In this document: positions 35,643 to 47,818 of the stretch, piece after piece
Layout: the number at the start of each line of letters is the position of its first letter
How positions within the stretch are numbered: position 1 is the stretch's first letter
From: Erpobdella octoculata
Taxonomy: Eukaryota; Annelida; Clitellata; Hirudinida; Erpobdellidae
Length of the DNA: 64,000 bases
Assembly: GCA_963978895.1 (NCBI GenBank)
Contig: OZ022247.1
Span: forward strand, 4,524,104 to 4,588,103
Direction: 5' to 3'
Program-made: the position numbers and the translations under genes
Notes under the pieces: model-generated
Database searches by the model: none
Told to the model about the DNA's origin: nothing
What the model saw: only the letters and a program-made list of their open reading frames with translations

Positions 35643-36647
35643 GGGTTAGTGCCTACTGATCCCAGGACAACTGATCCCAGGACAACTGATCCCAGTACAA
35701 CTGATCCCACGGACAACTGATCCCACGGACAACTGATCCCATGGACAACTGATCCCATAGACAACTGATCCCATAGACACAAGCAACTCATTTTAACTCA
35801 TTTTTTGACGACAATGGTGGTGATGATGCTTAAGTAGCCAGCTTACGTAGCCAGCTTACGATGGCTGGCTGCATACGACAACGGTGGTGGTGATAATGAT
35901 ACTGGCTACTTCAATTAGTAAACGGAGAAATAATATTTAGTATAAGCGCACGAGGGCACGATACACAGTAGAAATGAAATTGACAAGTTCGTATTACTTT
36001 TCATAGTTTCACTCCTTTCTACGTGAAGTTCATAATGAGAAATGGAACCGTGCCAATCCAAAAATAATAGAGTTTAGCTCATTTCAGAAGTTGTTTTTTC
36101 GAAGATATGAATTAAATAAATTAATGAACAGTCACTCCAACAATAATTCTTATCGGCTTATTTAGGAGTCCATGACTAGGACCATCACTACAGCATCCAA
36201 ACATACTCATACATACATACATACATACATACATACATACATACATACATACATACATACATACATACATACATACATACATACATACATACATACATAC
36301 ATACATACATACATACATACATACATACATACATACATACAAACATACATACATACATACACATACATTCGTACATACAAACAGAAATCGGAAATTATGT
36401 ATGTTAATATCAGTTTATTGATTGCAGAAACAATGAAATATAAAATGATGCAGATATGGGATCAGTTGTCTATGTGATCAGTTGTCCATGGGATCAGTTG
36501 TCGGTGGGATCAGTTGTCCGTTGGATCAGTTGTCCCGGGATCAGTTGTCCTGGGATCAGTTGTCCTGGGATCAGTAGTCCTGGGATCAGTAGTCCTGGGA
36601 TCAGTAGTCCTGGGATCAGTTGTCCTGGGATCAGTTGCGATGATCCC
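35643..36647. mobile_element. Foldback transposon 1 with perfect 9-bp TSD
   Basis: The arms are tandem repeats in mirror order. The left arm (about 35655-35775) runs GATCCCAGGACAACT, then CCAGTACAACT, CCACGGACAACT, CCATGGACAACT and CCATAGACAACT. The right arm (about 36453-36635) has the reverse complement of the same series in reverse order. The 9-mer AACTATGTG flanks the element exactly (35634-35642 and 36648-36656). The interior of about 680 bp contains a (CATA)n run and no transposase, so it is non-autonomous. Confidence 0.88.
36205..36345. repeat. (CATA)n microsatellite inside foldback element
   Basis: About 140 bp of CATA units within the foldback interior. Confidence 0.95.
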
Positions 36648-36789
36648 AACTATGTGTGTATGTGTGTGTATAAGTATGTGTGTGTTTCAGTATGTGTATA
36701 AGAAAACATGTTCTGTGTGTGTGTGGCGGTCAAGGATGAATACATGTTTAGAGAAGACACCCACATATATATAAATATTCAAATACGAA

Positions 36790-36905
36790 CACATTGCAAG
36801 CGCACACACACACACATCTCAACACACACACACACAGACATAGAGATAAACCCAGACAAGTGAGCACACACACACATCTGAACACAAACAGAACCCCCGA
36901 CAAGT
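36790..36905. repeat. CA-rich minisatellite split by foldback 2
   Basis: Units such as CCAGACAAGTGAGCACACAC with ATCTGAACACAAACAGA. The same units resume at 39129, on the far side of the inserted element. Confidence 0.7.
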
Positions 36906-37247
36906 GCGGAGCAGGCCAACTAGTCTCTGCCAACTAGTCGCCGCCCAACTAGTCACCGCCCAACTTGTCGCTAGCCCAACTAGTCGCCGCCCAACTAGTC
37001 GCCGGGCCAACTAATCTCCGCCCAACTAGTCGCCGGGCCAGCTAGTCGCCGCCCAACTAGTCGCCGCCCAACTAGTCGTCGAGCCAACTAGTCACTGTCC
37101 AACTAGTCGCCGCTAACATTCATTCAACACACAACATTCAAAGTCATTAAAGGAAGGTTTTTGTGAAAAAAATTGAGATCAGGTACAAAATGAGGAGAAT
37201 TTTCACACAATCTTGAGAGTCAATAGAGGAAGGTTTTTGTGAAAAAA

Positions 37248-37692
37248 TTAAGATTGCTCACAAAATGAGTGGGAGAGCGAGCGGAAACGGGAGACCGAAT
37301 GTGAGTGAGCGGGAACGGATAAGCAACCGGGAGCGAAAAAGCTAGCGGAAAAGCGAAAGCGACAGAGAAAGCGAAAGCGACCGGGAAAGAGAAAGCGACC
37401 GGGAACGGGAGAGCGAGCGAGAGCGGGCAAGCGACCGGGAACAGGAGAGCAAGAGGGAGCGGGCAAGCGGTGAAGTGGTTGTCTATAGGCGTAAAATCTT
37501 CTAAACCACTATAATAAACGTTATCTTATCTTATCTTATCTTAAGCGAGCGGGAACGGGAAAGCGACTGGAAACAGGAGAACAAACGGGAGGCGACCGGG
37601 AGCGAGAGAGCAAGCGGGGAAGCAAACGGGAGCGAGATAGAAAAACGATAGAAAAACTTATAAAAACTTCGAGCAACGCTGGGTACCCCACT
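37248..37692. repeat. AGCGGGAACGGGAGAGCGA-type degenerate array
   Basis: Purine-rich units (GCGAGCGGGAACGGGAAAGC) interrupted near 37470-37540 by unique sequence with a (CTTAT)n run. It ends at an inverted element-end motif (GCAACGCTGGGTACCCCACT). Confidence 0.75.
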
Positions 37693-38037
37693 AGTAATTC
37701 AATAATTTTAAGCACGCTTTCATAAAAATTATCAGGCCTGAGTTATTTGATTGACATATAGTTAGCAAATTAGACAGCGTGGTTGGTTTCTTATCGTTAA
37801 ATAAATACATTAATGTAAGATAATTGTCTCCCTGACCTACATACCCCATCATCCTTTTTCTAAAGCCTTCAATTTTGCTGGCCGTTTAGTTTCTCGCACC
37901 TCTTACTTTTCTCATATCTCCCCATCTCATGTTCTTTTCCATTGACTTCATCTTAAATTTAGGGTGATTTTTTAAATTTGCTTACTAATGTTCATTTGTT
38001 TAGCTTAATTACATTACTTTACATTTTATATCAATAA

Positions 38038-38235
38038 CTAGCGGGATAACGGTGTTTTCCGGGGGTTTTAGACGCTTTTCCATCGTTTTTCTCTCGCTTC
38101 CGGGAACGGGAAAGCGACCGGAAACATGAGAGCAAGCGGAAACGCGAAAGCGACCGGAAGCAGGAGAGAAAACGGGGAATTAAACGGGAGCTAGAGAAAA
38201 ACGATAAAAACCGCGAGAAACGCCGGGTAACCCCG

Positions 38236-38242
<7 letters not shown>
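38038..38242. mobile_element. ~200-bp element with ACTAGCGGG...CCCGCTATA ends
   Basis: Left end CTAGCGGGATAACGGTGTTT; right end, reverse-complemented, TAGCGGGGTTACCCGGCGTT. The interior is AGCGGAAACG-type repeat. It shares ends with 20156-20192 and about 37670-37692, so this is a small dispersed family sitting inside foldback 2. Confidence 0.55.
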
Positions 38243-38760
<518 letters not shown>

Positions 38761-38773
38761 CGTAATATTTTCT

Positions 38774-38812
<39 letters not shown>

Positions 38813-38813
<1 letters not shown>

Positions 38814-38872
38814 ACTCTACTAGGAATCGAACCCACGTGTCTACGGCAACATCGCCTCGCCTAAATGCAATA
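38813..38872 (-). other. tRNA-like 3' half
   Basis: The minus strand reads GTGGGTTCGATTCCTAGTAG, a good tRNA T-arm / Pol III B-box (GGTTCGATTCC), after GGCGAGGCGATGTTGCCG. I find no D-arm or acceptor pairing, so it is a tRNA relic or part of a tRNA-derived SINE rather than a functional tRNA. Confidence 0.35.
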
Positions 38873-39305
38873 TATATATATATATATATGTATATATTTA
38901 AATATTTGGCGGCGACTAGTTGGACAGCGACTAGTTAGACAGCGACTAGTTGGCTCGACGACTAGTTGGGCAGCGACTAGTTGGGCGGCGACTAGTTGGC
39001 CCGGCGACTAGTTTGGCGGCGACTAGTAGGCCCGGCGACTAGTTGGCCCGACGACTAGTTGGCCAGCGACTAGTTGGCAGCGACTAGTTGGGCGGCGACT
39101 AGTTGGGTGGCGACTAGTTGACCTGTACCCCGACAAGTGAGCACACACACATCTGAATACACACACAGAGACCGTTAGAAACACCGACATATGAGCACAA
39201 GTACACACAGCCGCCAATAATAAGCAATTGGCATCTCTTCTTATAACATCTCAACACCTGCTTTATGTCAGCAGATGTCGACGTGTATAATAATGTTATT
39301 ATAAT

Positions 39306-39307
39306 GT

Positions 39308-39395
<88 letters not shown>
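39306..39395. repeat. (AAT)n microsatellite
   Basis: About 90 bp of AAT units. Confidence 0.95.
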
Positions 39396-39396
<1 letters not shown>

Positions 39397-39404
39397 TTCT
39401 ACTC

Positions 39405-39548
39405 TGCCTTGAGACGCCGTTTTTAGCTGTTAGACGCCTCGTTTAAAGGCAACGTGCCTTGAGACGCCGAATAGTTGCCGTGAGACGCCGTTTTTCTGCC
39501 TTGAGACGCCGTTTTTGCTTTGAGACGCCGTTTTTGCTTTGAGACGAA
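39405..39548. repeat. TTGAGACGCCGTTTTT repeat
   Basis: Seven degenerate copies of GAGACGCCGTTTTTGCTTT with irregular spacing. Confidence 0.75.
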
Positions 39549-41005
39549 CTATTGGCATTTCCTGGTTTTGATGCGCGCTTAATTAAACGAGTTCGCTTGT
39601 CCAAATTAGTTTTTAAATAAAACAAAAAAAATAAATCTTTTGAAAAAAGATATTTATAAAGAAAATAATTTCCGTGTAGTTTCTCCTATGTTTTTGGATT
39701 TAATTATCTATATACGTAGCCATAATCTTTCCGATAAAGGTTTAAAAATTCATTTTCAGACATTCTTAACTAGGTTTTTTTTACAATAAATTGCTTCAAT
39801 TTTGTTTTCAAGGGGAAATACTGAAATCTTCAAACGTAAGATTTACTGACAAGGCTCTTGTGAGCATATTTGTATCCCTAAGAACTTTGGTGCAGCCCTC
39901 ACCTTGGCCTTGCTTAACTTGCAGATGAAGAATGTAGCATACATGTCATCTTATATCTTTCGCCGGGATTGAAATAATTAATACTGGCCTTTTTCAACAC
40001 TTTCCTGTTTCTTGGGTTAAAATGAACGTTTACCTATAAAACACTTAGAAGAATGACACATCAAGACGCCCAAATTATTAAATTTATAGTAATTAGTTTT
40101 GCGTGGTGAGATCATGCACATCTCGCATATTTAACTTAACTTACCATATTCCCGCATTCTCAAAGCCCGCCTTTAGTCATTTTAGCTTGACAAATTTGCT
40201 GTTAGGTTTTCAGTTTGTTAGTTTGATAGAAATAATGTCTCGTACGTTCTTGAGTGAAATTTTTGGAAAGTGAAGTATAGAGGTAAGTATTTTTAACTTA
40301 ATGTTTGGTTGTTCTTGGACGCCGATGGCGCCTGTTAAAAATTTATAAATTAAATCTAAAATTCAATTTATTTATGATTTAAACATAAATTTTTAGTAAA
40401 AAATTTGTCTCTACCGCTGGGAATTACATCTTTAACTTCTAACATTTTTCTCTAAGAAATACCACCATGGTTTCCTTGGTAACAAAATCTATAGCAAGCT
40501 CCTTCGGATCATTTGGCTTCTGTTGACAAGTAATTACAGTTCACCTTTTAAAAGTGTTGAGCTTAATCGTTATTTAATTTAAAATCCTAATTGAAGCATT
40601 CACTTAACACTTTCAGCTCTTTCGTTCTAATGTGGCAGGTTTTGCCTGCTCGTTTTGGCCAGCAAGCTACTTCCACTCATTTGGCTTCTGTTGTCAAGTA
40701 ATTACAGTTCACCTTTTAAAAGTGTTTACTCTAAAAATCTTAAATAAAGCATTTACTTAAAACTTTTAGAGCTCTCTCGTTCCAAATTCAGAGTCGGCAT
40801 CTTTGCCATTGGTGAGCTAATTTATTTTTGTATGTTTTATGGCTAGACTGCAATTAATAAAAATTGTTATAAAGATGTTGTCAACTGCATCAAAATTTAT
40901 TATATATGGCAAAACCACCAATATTACAACATTAAGCCAAAACTGAATAAATACCTGTGACAAACATAATATATAGACTCTCATCAATCAGAATTATTTT
41001 TACAG
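39549..41005. other. AT-rich region with ~168-bp duplication
   Basis: CATTTGGCTTCTGTTGACAA plus TTACAGTTCACCTTTTAAAA occurs at 40511-40556 and again at 40679-40724 (TTGTCAA variant), and the following 90 bp are also related, so a segment of about 168 bp was duplicated in tandem. No gene seen in the remainder. Confidence 0.6.
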
Positions 41006-41269
41006 GTAAAACAACGGAAAAAATTTGAGTGTCCGCTGTGCCACAAATTTTTTTCTAAGCTGCCTCCTCACTTGCGCAGCAAAAAACACAAGGTCGAAAA
41101 TCCCATTGCTCCGGTAACTTCCCCAGCCGACTACAAAAGACGGAAGACTGGGAATACAAAAGATAGGAAAACGTGCAAATTTTGCAATGTGAATGTAATC
41201 AGAATGGATATGCATGTTAAACTTTGTCATTCCAAAAATATTTATAATGATCTGAATGTTAATAACTAA
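41006..41269 (+). CDS. Orphan C2H2 zinc-finger exon (88 codons)
   Basis: After an acceptor (ttatttttacag at 41005) the frame encodes two variant zinc fingers: C-x2-C-x9-H-x5-H (ECPLCHKFFSKLPPH...H) and C-x2-C-x9-H-x4-H (CKFCNVNVIRMDMHVKLCH), joined by a basic linker (DYKRRKTGN), ending TAA TAA. Fingers of this compact style occur in nuclear regulators and in some DNA-transposon or tyrosine-recombinase proteins. No partner exon was found, so it may be the last exon of an unseen gene or a transposon relic. The flanking satellites fit the latter. Confidence 0.45.
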   Translation, partial: VKQRKKFECPLCHKFFSKLPPHLRSKKHKVENPIAPVTSPADYKRRKTGNTKDRKTCKFCNVNVIRMDMHVKLCHSKNIYNDLNVNN

Positions 41270-41589
41270 TAACATAGATTCTAATGTAACTGAAATTAAT
41301 GCATGTAACCCTCTAACTCTGCACCCTAATAATGACAATTTTTTAAAAATAACTGGCCCTAGCAAAAAATTAACTATTGATAAAAAAAGTTGTAAGATAT
41401 CATGACTTTTGGTGTATGCAGGATAAAATTGTCGAAAGGAATACAGGTAGGTGCTATCGATGAAGGTTTAACTTGTCGGACTCCTCGACCATTTACTATA
41501 ACTAATTTACATTTAAGAAACAAAGGATTAAAATACTTCTCTTCTACATTTTCAATATTTAATTTATCTTAAGACGATCTACAGTTTTG

Positions 41590-42372
41590 TACAGTTTTTT
41601 CTTTCAGCTTCCCGTGTAAGCGATTTTGTACATTTTATTTTCTTTCAGCTTTCCGTGTAAGCGATTTTGTACATTTCATTTTCTTTCAGATTCCCGTGTA
41701 AGCGATTTTGTACATTTATCTTCTTTCAGCTTTCCGTGTAATCGTTTTTGTACATTTTATTCTCTTTCAACTTCCCGTGTAAGCGCTTTTGTACATTTCA
41801 ATTTCTTTCAGCTTTCCATGTAAGAGATTTTGCACATTTCATTTTCTTTCAGTTTCCCATGTAAGCGATTTTGTACATTTTATCTTCTTTCAGCTTTCCG
41901 TCTAATCGTTTTTGTACATTTCATTTTCTTTCAGTTTCCCGTGTAAGCGATTTTGTACATTTCATTTTCTTTCAGTTTCCCGTGTAAGCGATTTTGTACA
42001 TTTTATCTTCTTTCAGCTTTCCGTGTAATCGTTTTTGTACATTTCATTTCAGCTTCCAGTGTAAGCGCTTTTGTACATTTCAATTTCTTTCAGCTTCCCG
42101 TGTAAGCGATTTTGTACATTTTATCTTCTTTCAACTTTCTGTGTAATCATTTTTGTACATTTCATTTTCTTTCAGCCTCCAGTGTAAGCGATTTTGTACA
42201 TTTCAATTTCTTTCAGCTTTCCGTGTAAGCGCTTTTGTACATTTAATTTCTTTCAGCTTCCCGTGTAAGCGATTTTGTACATTTTATTTTCTTTCAACTT
42301 CCTGTTTAATTGTTTTTGTACATTTCATTTTCTTTCAGTTTCCCGTGTAAGCTTTTTGTAGATTTTTTATGT
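41590..42372 (+). repeat. 41-bp minisatellite with acceptor and donor consensus
   Basis: About 19 copies, spacing 40-41 bp (GTAAG at 41616, 41657, 41698, then 41738 and 41779). Each unit has a pyrimidine tract and CAG (TTTTCTTTCAG), eight bases (CTTCCCGT or close), then GTAAGCG and TTTTGTACATTT. Read on the plus strand it is a series of 33-nt intron-like segments separated by 8-nt pieces. Frames on the plus strand are open over long stretches, with no plausible protein. Confidence 0.92.
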
Positions 42373-43440
42373 TTAATTTTTTATTGCATATAAATTACTT
42401 TTTCTTTCATCTTGTTCAAGTTTTGCATGTAAACCTTTTTTTTGGTCATGTGTTGCTTTTGTACATTTTGTTTCAACATACTGTTAGTTTTTACATTTTT
42501 GAAATAATTTAATTTCAATATTGTTTGACTTATTTCCCTGGTATGTGCAAGATTGTGAAAAGTTGAAAATTGTGGCACATAGGTTAAATTCAAAGCTAGA
42601 AACTTGGGTGAGAATAAGATGCTGTCAAAATTATGGGAAAAGTATAAGAAAAAAAATCAAAAGATGGTAATGTAAAATATCAATTTTTTCACTTCAGTAA
42701 ATATACTATAAAACTGTCACAAAGTTTTTGAACTAATTCTTATAATACCTGCTCTTTCTCAATTCCAGAACCACTAAAGATAACTTTAAATTCTCATCAA
42801 AAATGTTATCAATCACAAATTGCTGTGATTCAATTGTCTAAGACACATTATCATCTAATTATTTTAATTTACAATAAATCTAAATTATTTTAAATCATAG
42901 TATTTTATTTCCCTTATCATGTTAATCTTAGTTTGTCTTCTAACACTCATTCATCATATCAGTTACTAAGTCTAAGTAGTTTCATCATTTTCAATCACCA
43001 GTAACCATCATTAAATTAAGTTATAAATTATTTATCACCATAATATACCGTGACATCCTCGATACAAACAATCATGTGTTCTTGTCTTATAATCTCTCAC
43101 CTTTTCATCAACTTTCTTTATTAAAATCTCATTTTGGACCAATGGTGAACAAAACACAAATGCTTTTAAATAAAATTTTTATGTCTTTAGGACTACACTA
43201 CTACACTTACACTAGACTAGACTAGACTACTATAGATTATGTCACTAGGTCCTTATGTATGTCTTTCTCAAGTTTTTCAAAGTAGTCACTAGTACTGACT
43301 AGTCTAGTTGACTAGTAGTCCATGTCTCATCTTTCCAGGTACCGGGAGGGTTGTTACACCAAAAAGTTATTGAATTCAATAAAACAACTTGCTCTTTAAA
43401 TTTTACTTTAAAACTTGTTAAAAAACTCTTTTAAGTGGGG
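42373..43440. other. Unique AT-rich DNA, nothing seen
   Basis: No coding frame with family similarity, no strong repeat except short CTAGACTAG-type words around 43200-43320. Confidence 0.5.
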
Positions 43441-45130
43441 TTTAAAGTTTAACGGAACATTTTTTCCGATAAAAATATATTATATTGCAAGCAACTATTG
43501 ACTTATCATACGTATATAAGCACGTGATATTTTATAACGAATCAGAAGCCAAAAATCGACATTATTAACATAAAGTTTATAAATAGACAGAAGGGTGTAT
43601 CTCTGAAATCTTAATTAATTTTTAATTTTCATAATTTTATTGGAAACCATCATAATTCTTAAAATGTGAGATATTTGAGCGCTACAATTTTTAAATTTTC
43701 AAAAAAATTGTTTACAGGAGTTTCTTCTAATATCTCTTTAAATAGATAAAATTGATCTATCATTTTAAGTACAAACAATTTAATTTGATGAATAGCTTAA
43801 CTCTCTAAAAAAAAAATTTTTTTTCTCAAAATTTATTAATTATACCTTAAATGAAAAGGTTTTTATTTAGCACTAGTCGTGCAACTATAAAGTTAAAACT
43901 TTAAATACTCATTCAGAAAAAGCTAGGTTGAAAAAATATAAAATTTGGTCACTAACTTTTAATTAATTTAAAAATTATTGAAGCAAAGCAATGAAATCAC
44001 CTTTGTTAACATTTTAATTCCCTATATTGTTAAATGTTGAGCTACAAAACAATAAATTCAGATAATTGTCCAAAATTATCTAAAGTTTCATCCTATGAAG
44101 TTTGGTTAAAAAATTCGCTTTTGTTTAAAACTTATTTACTTAAAACAAAGGACCGAAAGCTTCATTGAAACCGTACACTTTACAAAATATACTGTAGCTT
44201 AAATTTAACATTAAACGTTTAGCTACAACGTTAAAATTTAATAATCTAAAGAAACGTATTAAAAATTACTATCATTTTTCGAATATCAAGTATGGTTAAA
44301 AATCTTCAATTGGTAAAAAAGATATTCACTGTACGTAATAAAAGTATTTTTATCAATTAAACAGTTAATGGATGACCTATAAAACTACAGTTACAGATAA
44401 CTGTCTTAAATTACCCTTTCTATTACTGCCTCAAATTTGGTTGAGAAATATTAATTGGTTAAAATTTTATTGGCGAAAAATCGAGCCAAAAAATTGCACG
44501 AGTGCTAACCATTACTTAAATATCTTTACCATGGCTGTAAACGTTGACCTTCAAAACTCAAATTTTTGGCTTTTTTTACGAATTAGTTAAGGTTTTAACA
44601 TGTAAAGTTTGGATGAAATATTTCAAGCGGTTTGGGCGTTATTCGTGAAAAACCGACGAAACGAAGCTAATATAGACCTAACCGTTTATGAAATATCTTT
44701 ATTTTGGCATTAATCGTTGAGCTACAAAGTTGTAAATTCACATTTATTTTAAATAGTAGCAATATGTTTATTGTATGAAATTTGGTAAGAAACTATCAAG
44801 CGGTTGAAAAGATATTCGAGAAAAGTAAATTAAAAAACTTGAGTGTATCGAGAACTCATATTCGAGCTTTGTGTCAGATGCTTCAGTATAGTGGTCTAAG
44901 TGCCTTTTTTTACGAAACTCAAAATATAATTAAAATAATTAAATTTACTTAGAATAATAGTAAATAATACGTTTTTTTAAGTGGTTACTGAAAATTTCAG
45001 CTCTTTAACGCTTTTAATTCGGCTTATTATTCGAAAAATTTAAAATCGCGCAAATTTTTCAAAAGCTGAAAATTCAAAATTTTGACTTTCAAAAATTTTT
45101 TTTTTCGATCAGTTCTTTTATGTTTGTCTA
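43440..45130. repeat. Old ~170-bp degenerate satellite
   Basis: The sequence GTTGAGCTACAAA...TTAAATTCA, later ATGAAGTTTGGTTAAAAA and then CGGTTGAAAAGATATTCGAG, recurs with heavy divergence near 43670, 43880, 44035, 44220, 44540 and 44715. Spacing is roughly 165-185 bp. Copies are so diverged that this is visible only from ordered landmarks. Confidence 0.55.
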
Positions 45131-45219
45131 TCTGAACATATTAAAGTGAAAACCGCATTTTAATTAAACTCTCCGCACTCAGAACTACTACGTCGTCTAA
45201 TGGCAATCTGTAATCCGAG

Positions 45220-45225
45220 TAGGAT

Positions 45226-45267
<42 letters not shown>

Positions 45268-45270
45268 TAT
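45220..45270. repeat. (AAT)n microsatellite
   Basis: About 45 bp of AAT/TAA units. Confidence 0.9.
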
Positions 45271-45608
45271 AAGCATTTACAACTTTCAGTCTTTCACTGC
45301 GCATGTATTTGATTGTATGCTTCGCTATTCTTAACACATGATATAATAAATAAGGACATACCTACTTCACAATTTCCATCTATTTTCTCTCTCTTTCTCT
45401 CCTTCTCTCTTTACTCCTTTCTCTCTCTCACACACACAAACAGACAGATAGACACACATATTCTTTAACACACACACATAACACACACACACATTCTCGG
45501 CCTTTTCGTTCCTATCTTTCTAATCTGAGAACGTTCATTACAACCAAACTGTGTAATAATTGATCTGATATGTTACGTGCAAGACAAAACACGTCTTCAT
45601 GGCAGCAC

Positions 45609-45662
45609 ATAAAATATATCGCATATTTAATATGCGATATATTTTATATTAAATATGCGATG
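45609..45662. repeat. Perfect 17-bp palindrome plus partial third copy
   Basis: AAAATATATCGCATATT, one T, then its exact reverse complement AATATGCGATATATTTT. A further AATATGCGAT follows. It could form a strong hairpin or cruciform, and resembles the tip of a foldback rather than a terminator. Confidence 0.8.
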
Positions 45663-45794
45663 AAAAAACAACAAAAGAAAACAGTGCAAGCCACCTGGCC
45701 ACACTACAGGTAACTCAGGAATGTATGCAATCGACACCTATAAAGATTTTGTGTGATTGTCATAGTGAGAGAAAAAAATCTATGTCTCTATGTG

Positions 45795-46292
45795 TATGTA
45801 TGTATGTATGTATGTAAGTGTGTATGTATGTATGTATGTATGTATGTATGTATGTATGTATGTATGTATGTATGTATGTATGCATGCATGTATGTATGTA
45901 TGTATGTATGTATGTATATGTGTATGTGTGTATGTATGTGTGTGTATGTATGTATGTATGTATGTATGTATGTATGTATGTATGTATGTATGTATGTATG
46001 CATGCATGTATGCATGCATGCATGCATGCATGCATGCATGCATGTATGTATGTATGTATGTATGTATGTATGTATGTATGTATGTATGTATGTATGTATG
46101 TATGTATGTATGTATGTATGTATGCATGCATGCATGCATGCATGCATGCATGCATGTATGTTTGTATGTATGTATGTATGTATGTATGTATGTATGTATG
46201 TATGTATGTATGTATGTATGTATGTATGTATGTATGTATGTATGTATGTATGTATGTATGTATGTATGTATGTATGTATGTTTGTATGTATG
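45795..46292. repeat. (TATG)n / (CATG)n microsatellite
   Basis: About 500 bp of TATG units with two CATG blocks (near 46000-46042 and 46124-46156). Open in all frames; no gene. Confidence 0.97.
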
Positions 46293-46517
46293 AGAGAGAG
46301 AGAGGGAGGGAGGGAGTGAGAGTTGTATATTAAGCAGTGCAAGAACAGCTTGTAACTTTAAATACGGCCATGATTGCTCAGCTTACTTAAACGATTGAAT
46401 TTCTTCACATTCAAGCAAGCAAGCAAGCAATTCAAACCAACTGAACACAAACACCATCGCCCAAAAAGAGACACCTGGTGCCATGGATGGAAACGACGGA
46501 GGATCGACACTTGCACA

Positions 46518-46668
46518 AAAATTTAACAAATTTATTCATTTAAAAAACAATTAAATAAATGTATTCATTTAAAAACAATTAAATAAATTTATTCATTTAA
46601 AAACAATTTAATAAATTTATTCATTTAAAAACAATTTAATAAATTTATTCATTTAAAAACAATTTGGC
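46518..46668. repeat. ~30-bp tandem repeat
   Basis: Five units of ATAAATTTATTCATTTAAAA with ACAATTTA. Confidence 0.9.
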
Positions 46669-46817
46669 GTTGCTAACTCGAAAACGAAGTCATTCTGTCA
46701 ACTTCAGTTGTACGTCAGAGAGACATTGCTTGCTGCCATCTCTTGTCGTTTGTCACCGAACAAGAGCTGAACTCAATCGCTCTTGTTGCCAAACTAACAG
46801 TCATTCATACATAGACG

Positions 46818-46821
<4 letters not shown>

Positions 46822-46884
<63 letters not shown>
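46822..46884. repeat. (CA)n microsatellite
   Basis: CA dinucleotide run flanked by GCACGCACAC. Confidence 0.95.
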
Positions 46885-46885
<1 letters not shown>

Positions 46886-47164
46886 TATACACACCTGCCC
46901 AGACATTGCACAGCACATACACGACTACGACACAGGTATGTACAATGCAAGACGAACAGATTTCAATGTTTACCTACAATTAAAAATGCGCGCACCTGTT
47001 TGCATTACCTGCACAGGTATATCAAATCAATTGACTATTTCTAGCGGCGTCCCTGAGTATTTTGAAGCAGCACAGCCATTTAGAAAAATAGAGCACATTA
47101 ACTTCATTAGCGGAAGAAAGGAACAAACAATCGCTTGCAGTTGAATCTTGATTCATGGAAAGAG

Positions 47165-47167
<3 letters not shown>

Positions 47168-47218
<51 letters not shown>

Positions 47219-47523
47219 TGAGTGAGTGAGTGAGTGAGTGAGTGAGTGAGTGAGTGAGTGAGTGAGTGAGTGAGTGAGTGAGTGAGTGAGTGAGTGAGTG
47301 AGTGAGTGAGTGAGTGAGTGAGTGAGTGAGTGAGTGAGTGAGTGAGTGAGTGAGTGAGTGAGTGAGTGAGTGAGTGTGAGTGTGTGAGTGAGTGAGTGTG
47401 AGTGAGTGAGTGAGTGAGTGAGTGAGTGAGTGAGTGAGTGAGTGAGTGAGTGAGTGAGTGAGTGAGTGAGTGAGTGAGTGAGTGAGTGAGTGAGTGAGTG
47501 AGTGAGTGAGTGAGTGAGTGAGA
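47168..47523. repeat. (GT)n and (GTGA)n microsatellite
   Basis: GT run (47169-47215) followed by about 300 bp of GTGA units, with one GTGTGAGTGTGTGAG irregularity near 47373. Confidence 0.97.
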
Positions 47524-47707
47524 GAGCGGAAAGGAAAGAGACAAATATTTTTCTGAATTACTGTCTATGAACTTCCTCGAACTTCTTGATATTTTTTCAG
47601 TTCTGCAAGTGTTTTGAAGCTCTTCCATCAGCTTGACAGCTCGCTATATTTGAACGAGGAGCAATCCAAATAGATTCAATGAGATAATGAACAATATCGG
47701 TTGACTG

Positions 47708-47818
47708 TACCATAGAGTACTATAGCATTTAGTACTCTATGTACTATAGCATTTAGTACTCTATGTACTATAGCATTTAGTACTCTATGTACTATAGCAT
47801 TTAGTACTCTATGACTGT
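47708..47818. repeat. 28-bp repeat with palindromic core
   Basis: ACTATAGCATTTAGTACTCT with ATGTACTATAG, four copies; the outer edges GACTGTACCATAGAG and CTCTATGACTGTACC suggest an inverted arrangement. Confidence 0.85.

Noticed and set aside
47107..47628. 173-codon minus ORF (SLTHSLTH)
   Set aside because: Translation of the (GTGA)n tract.
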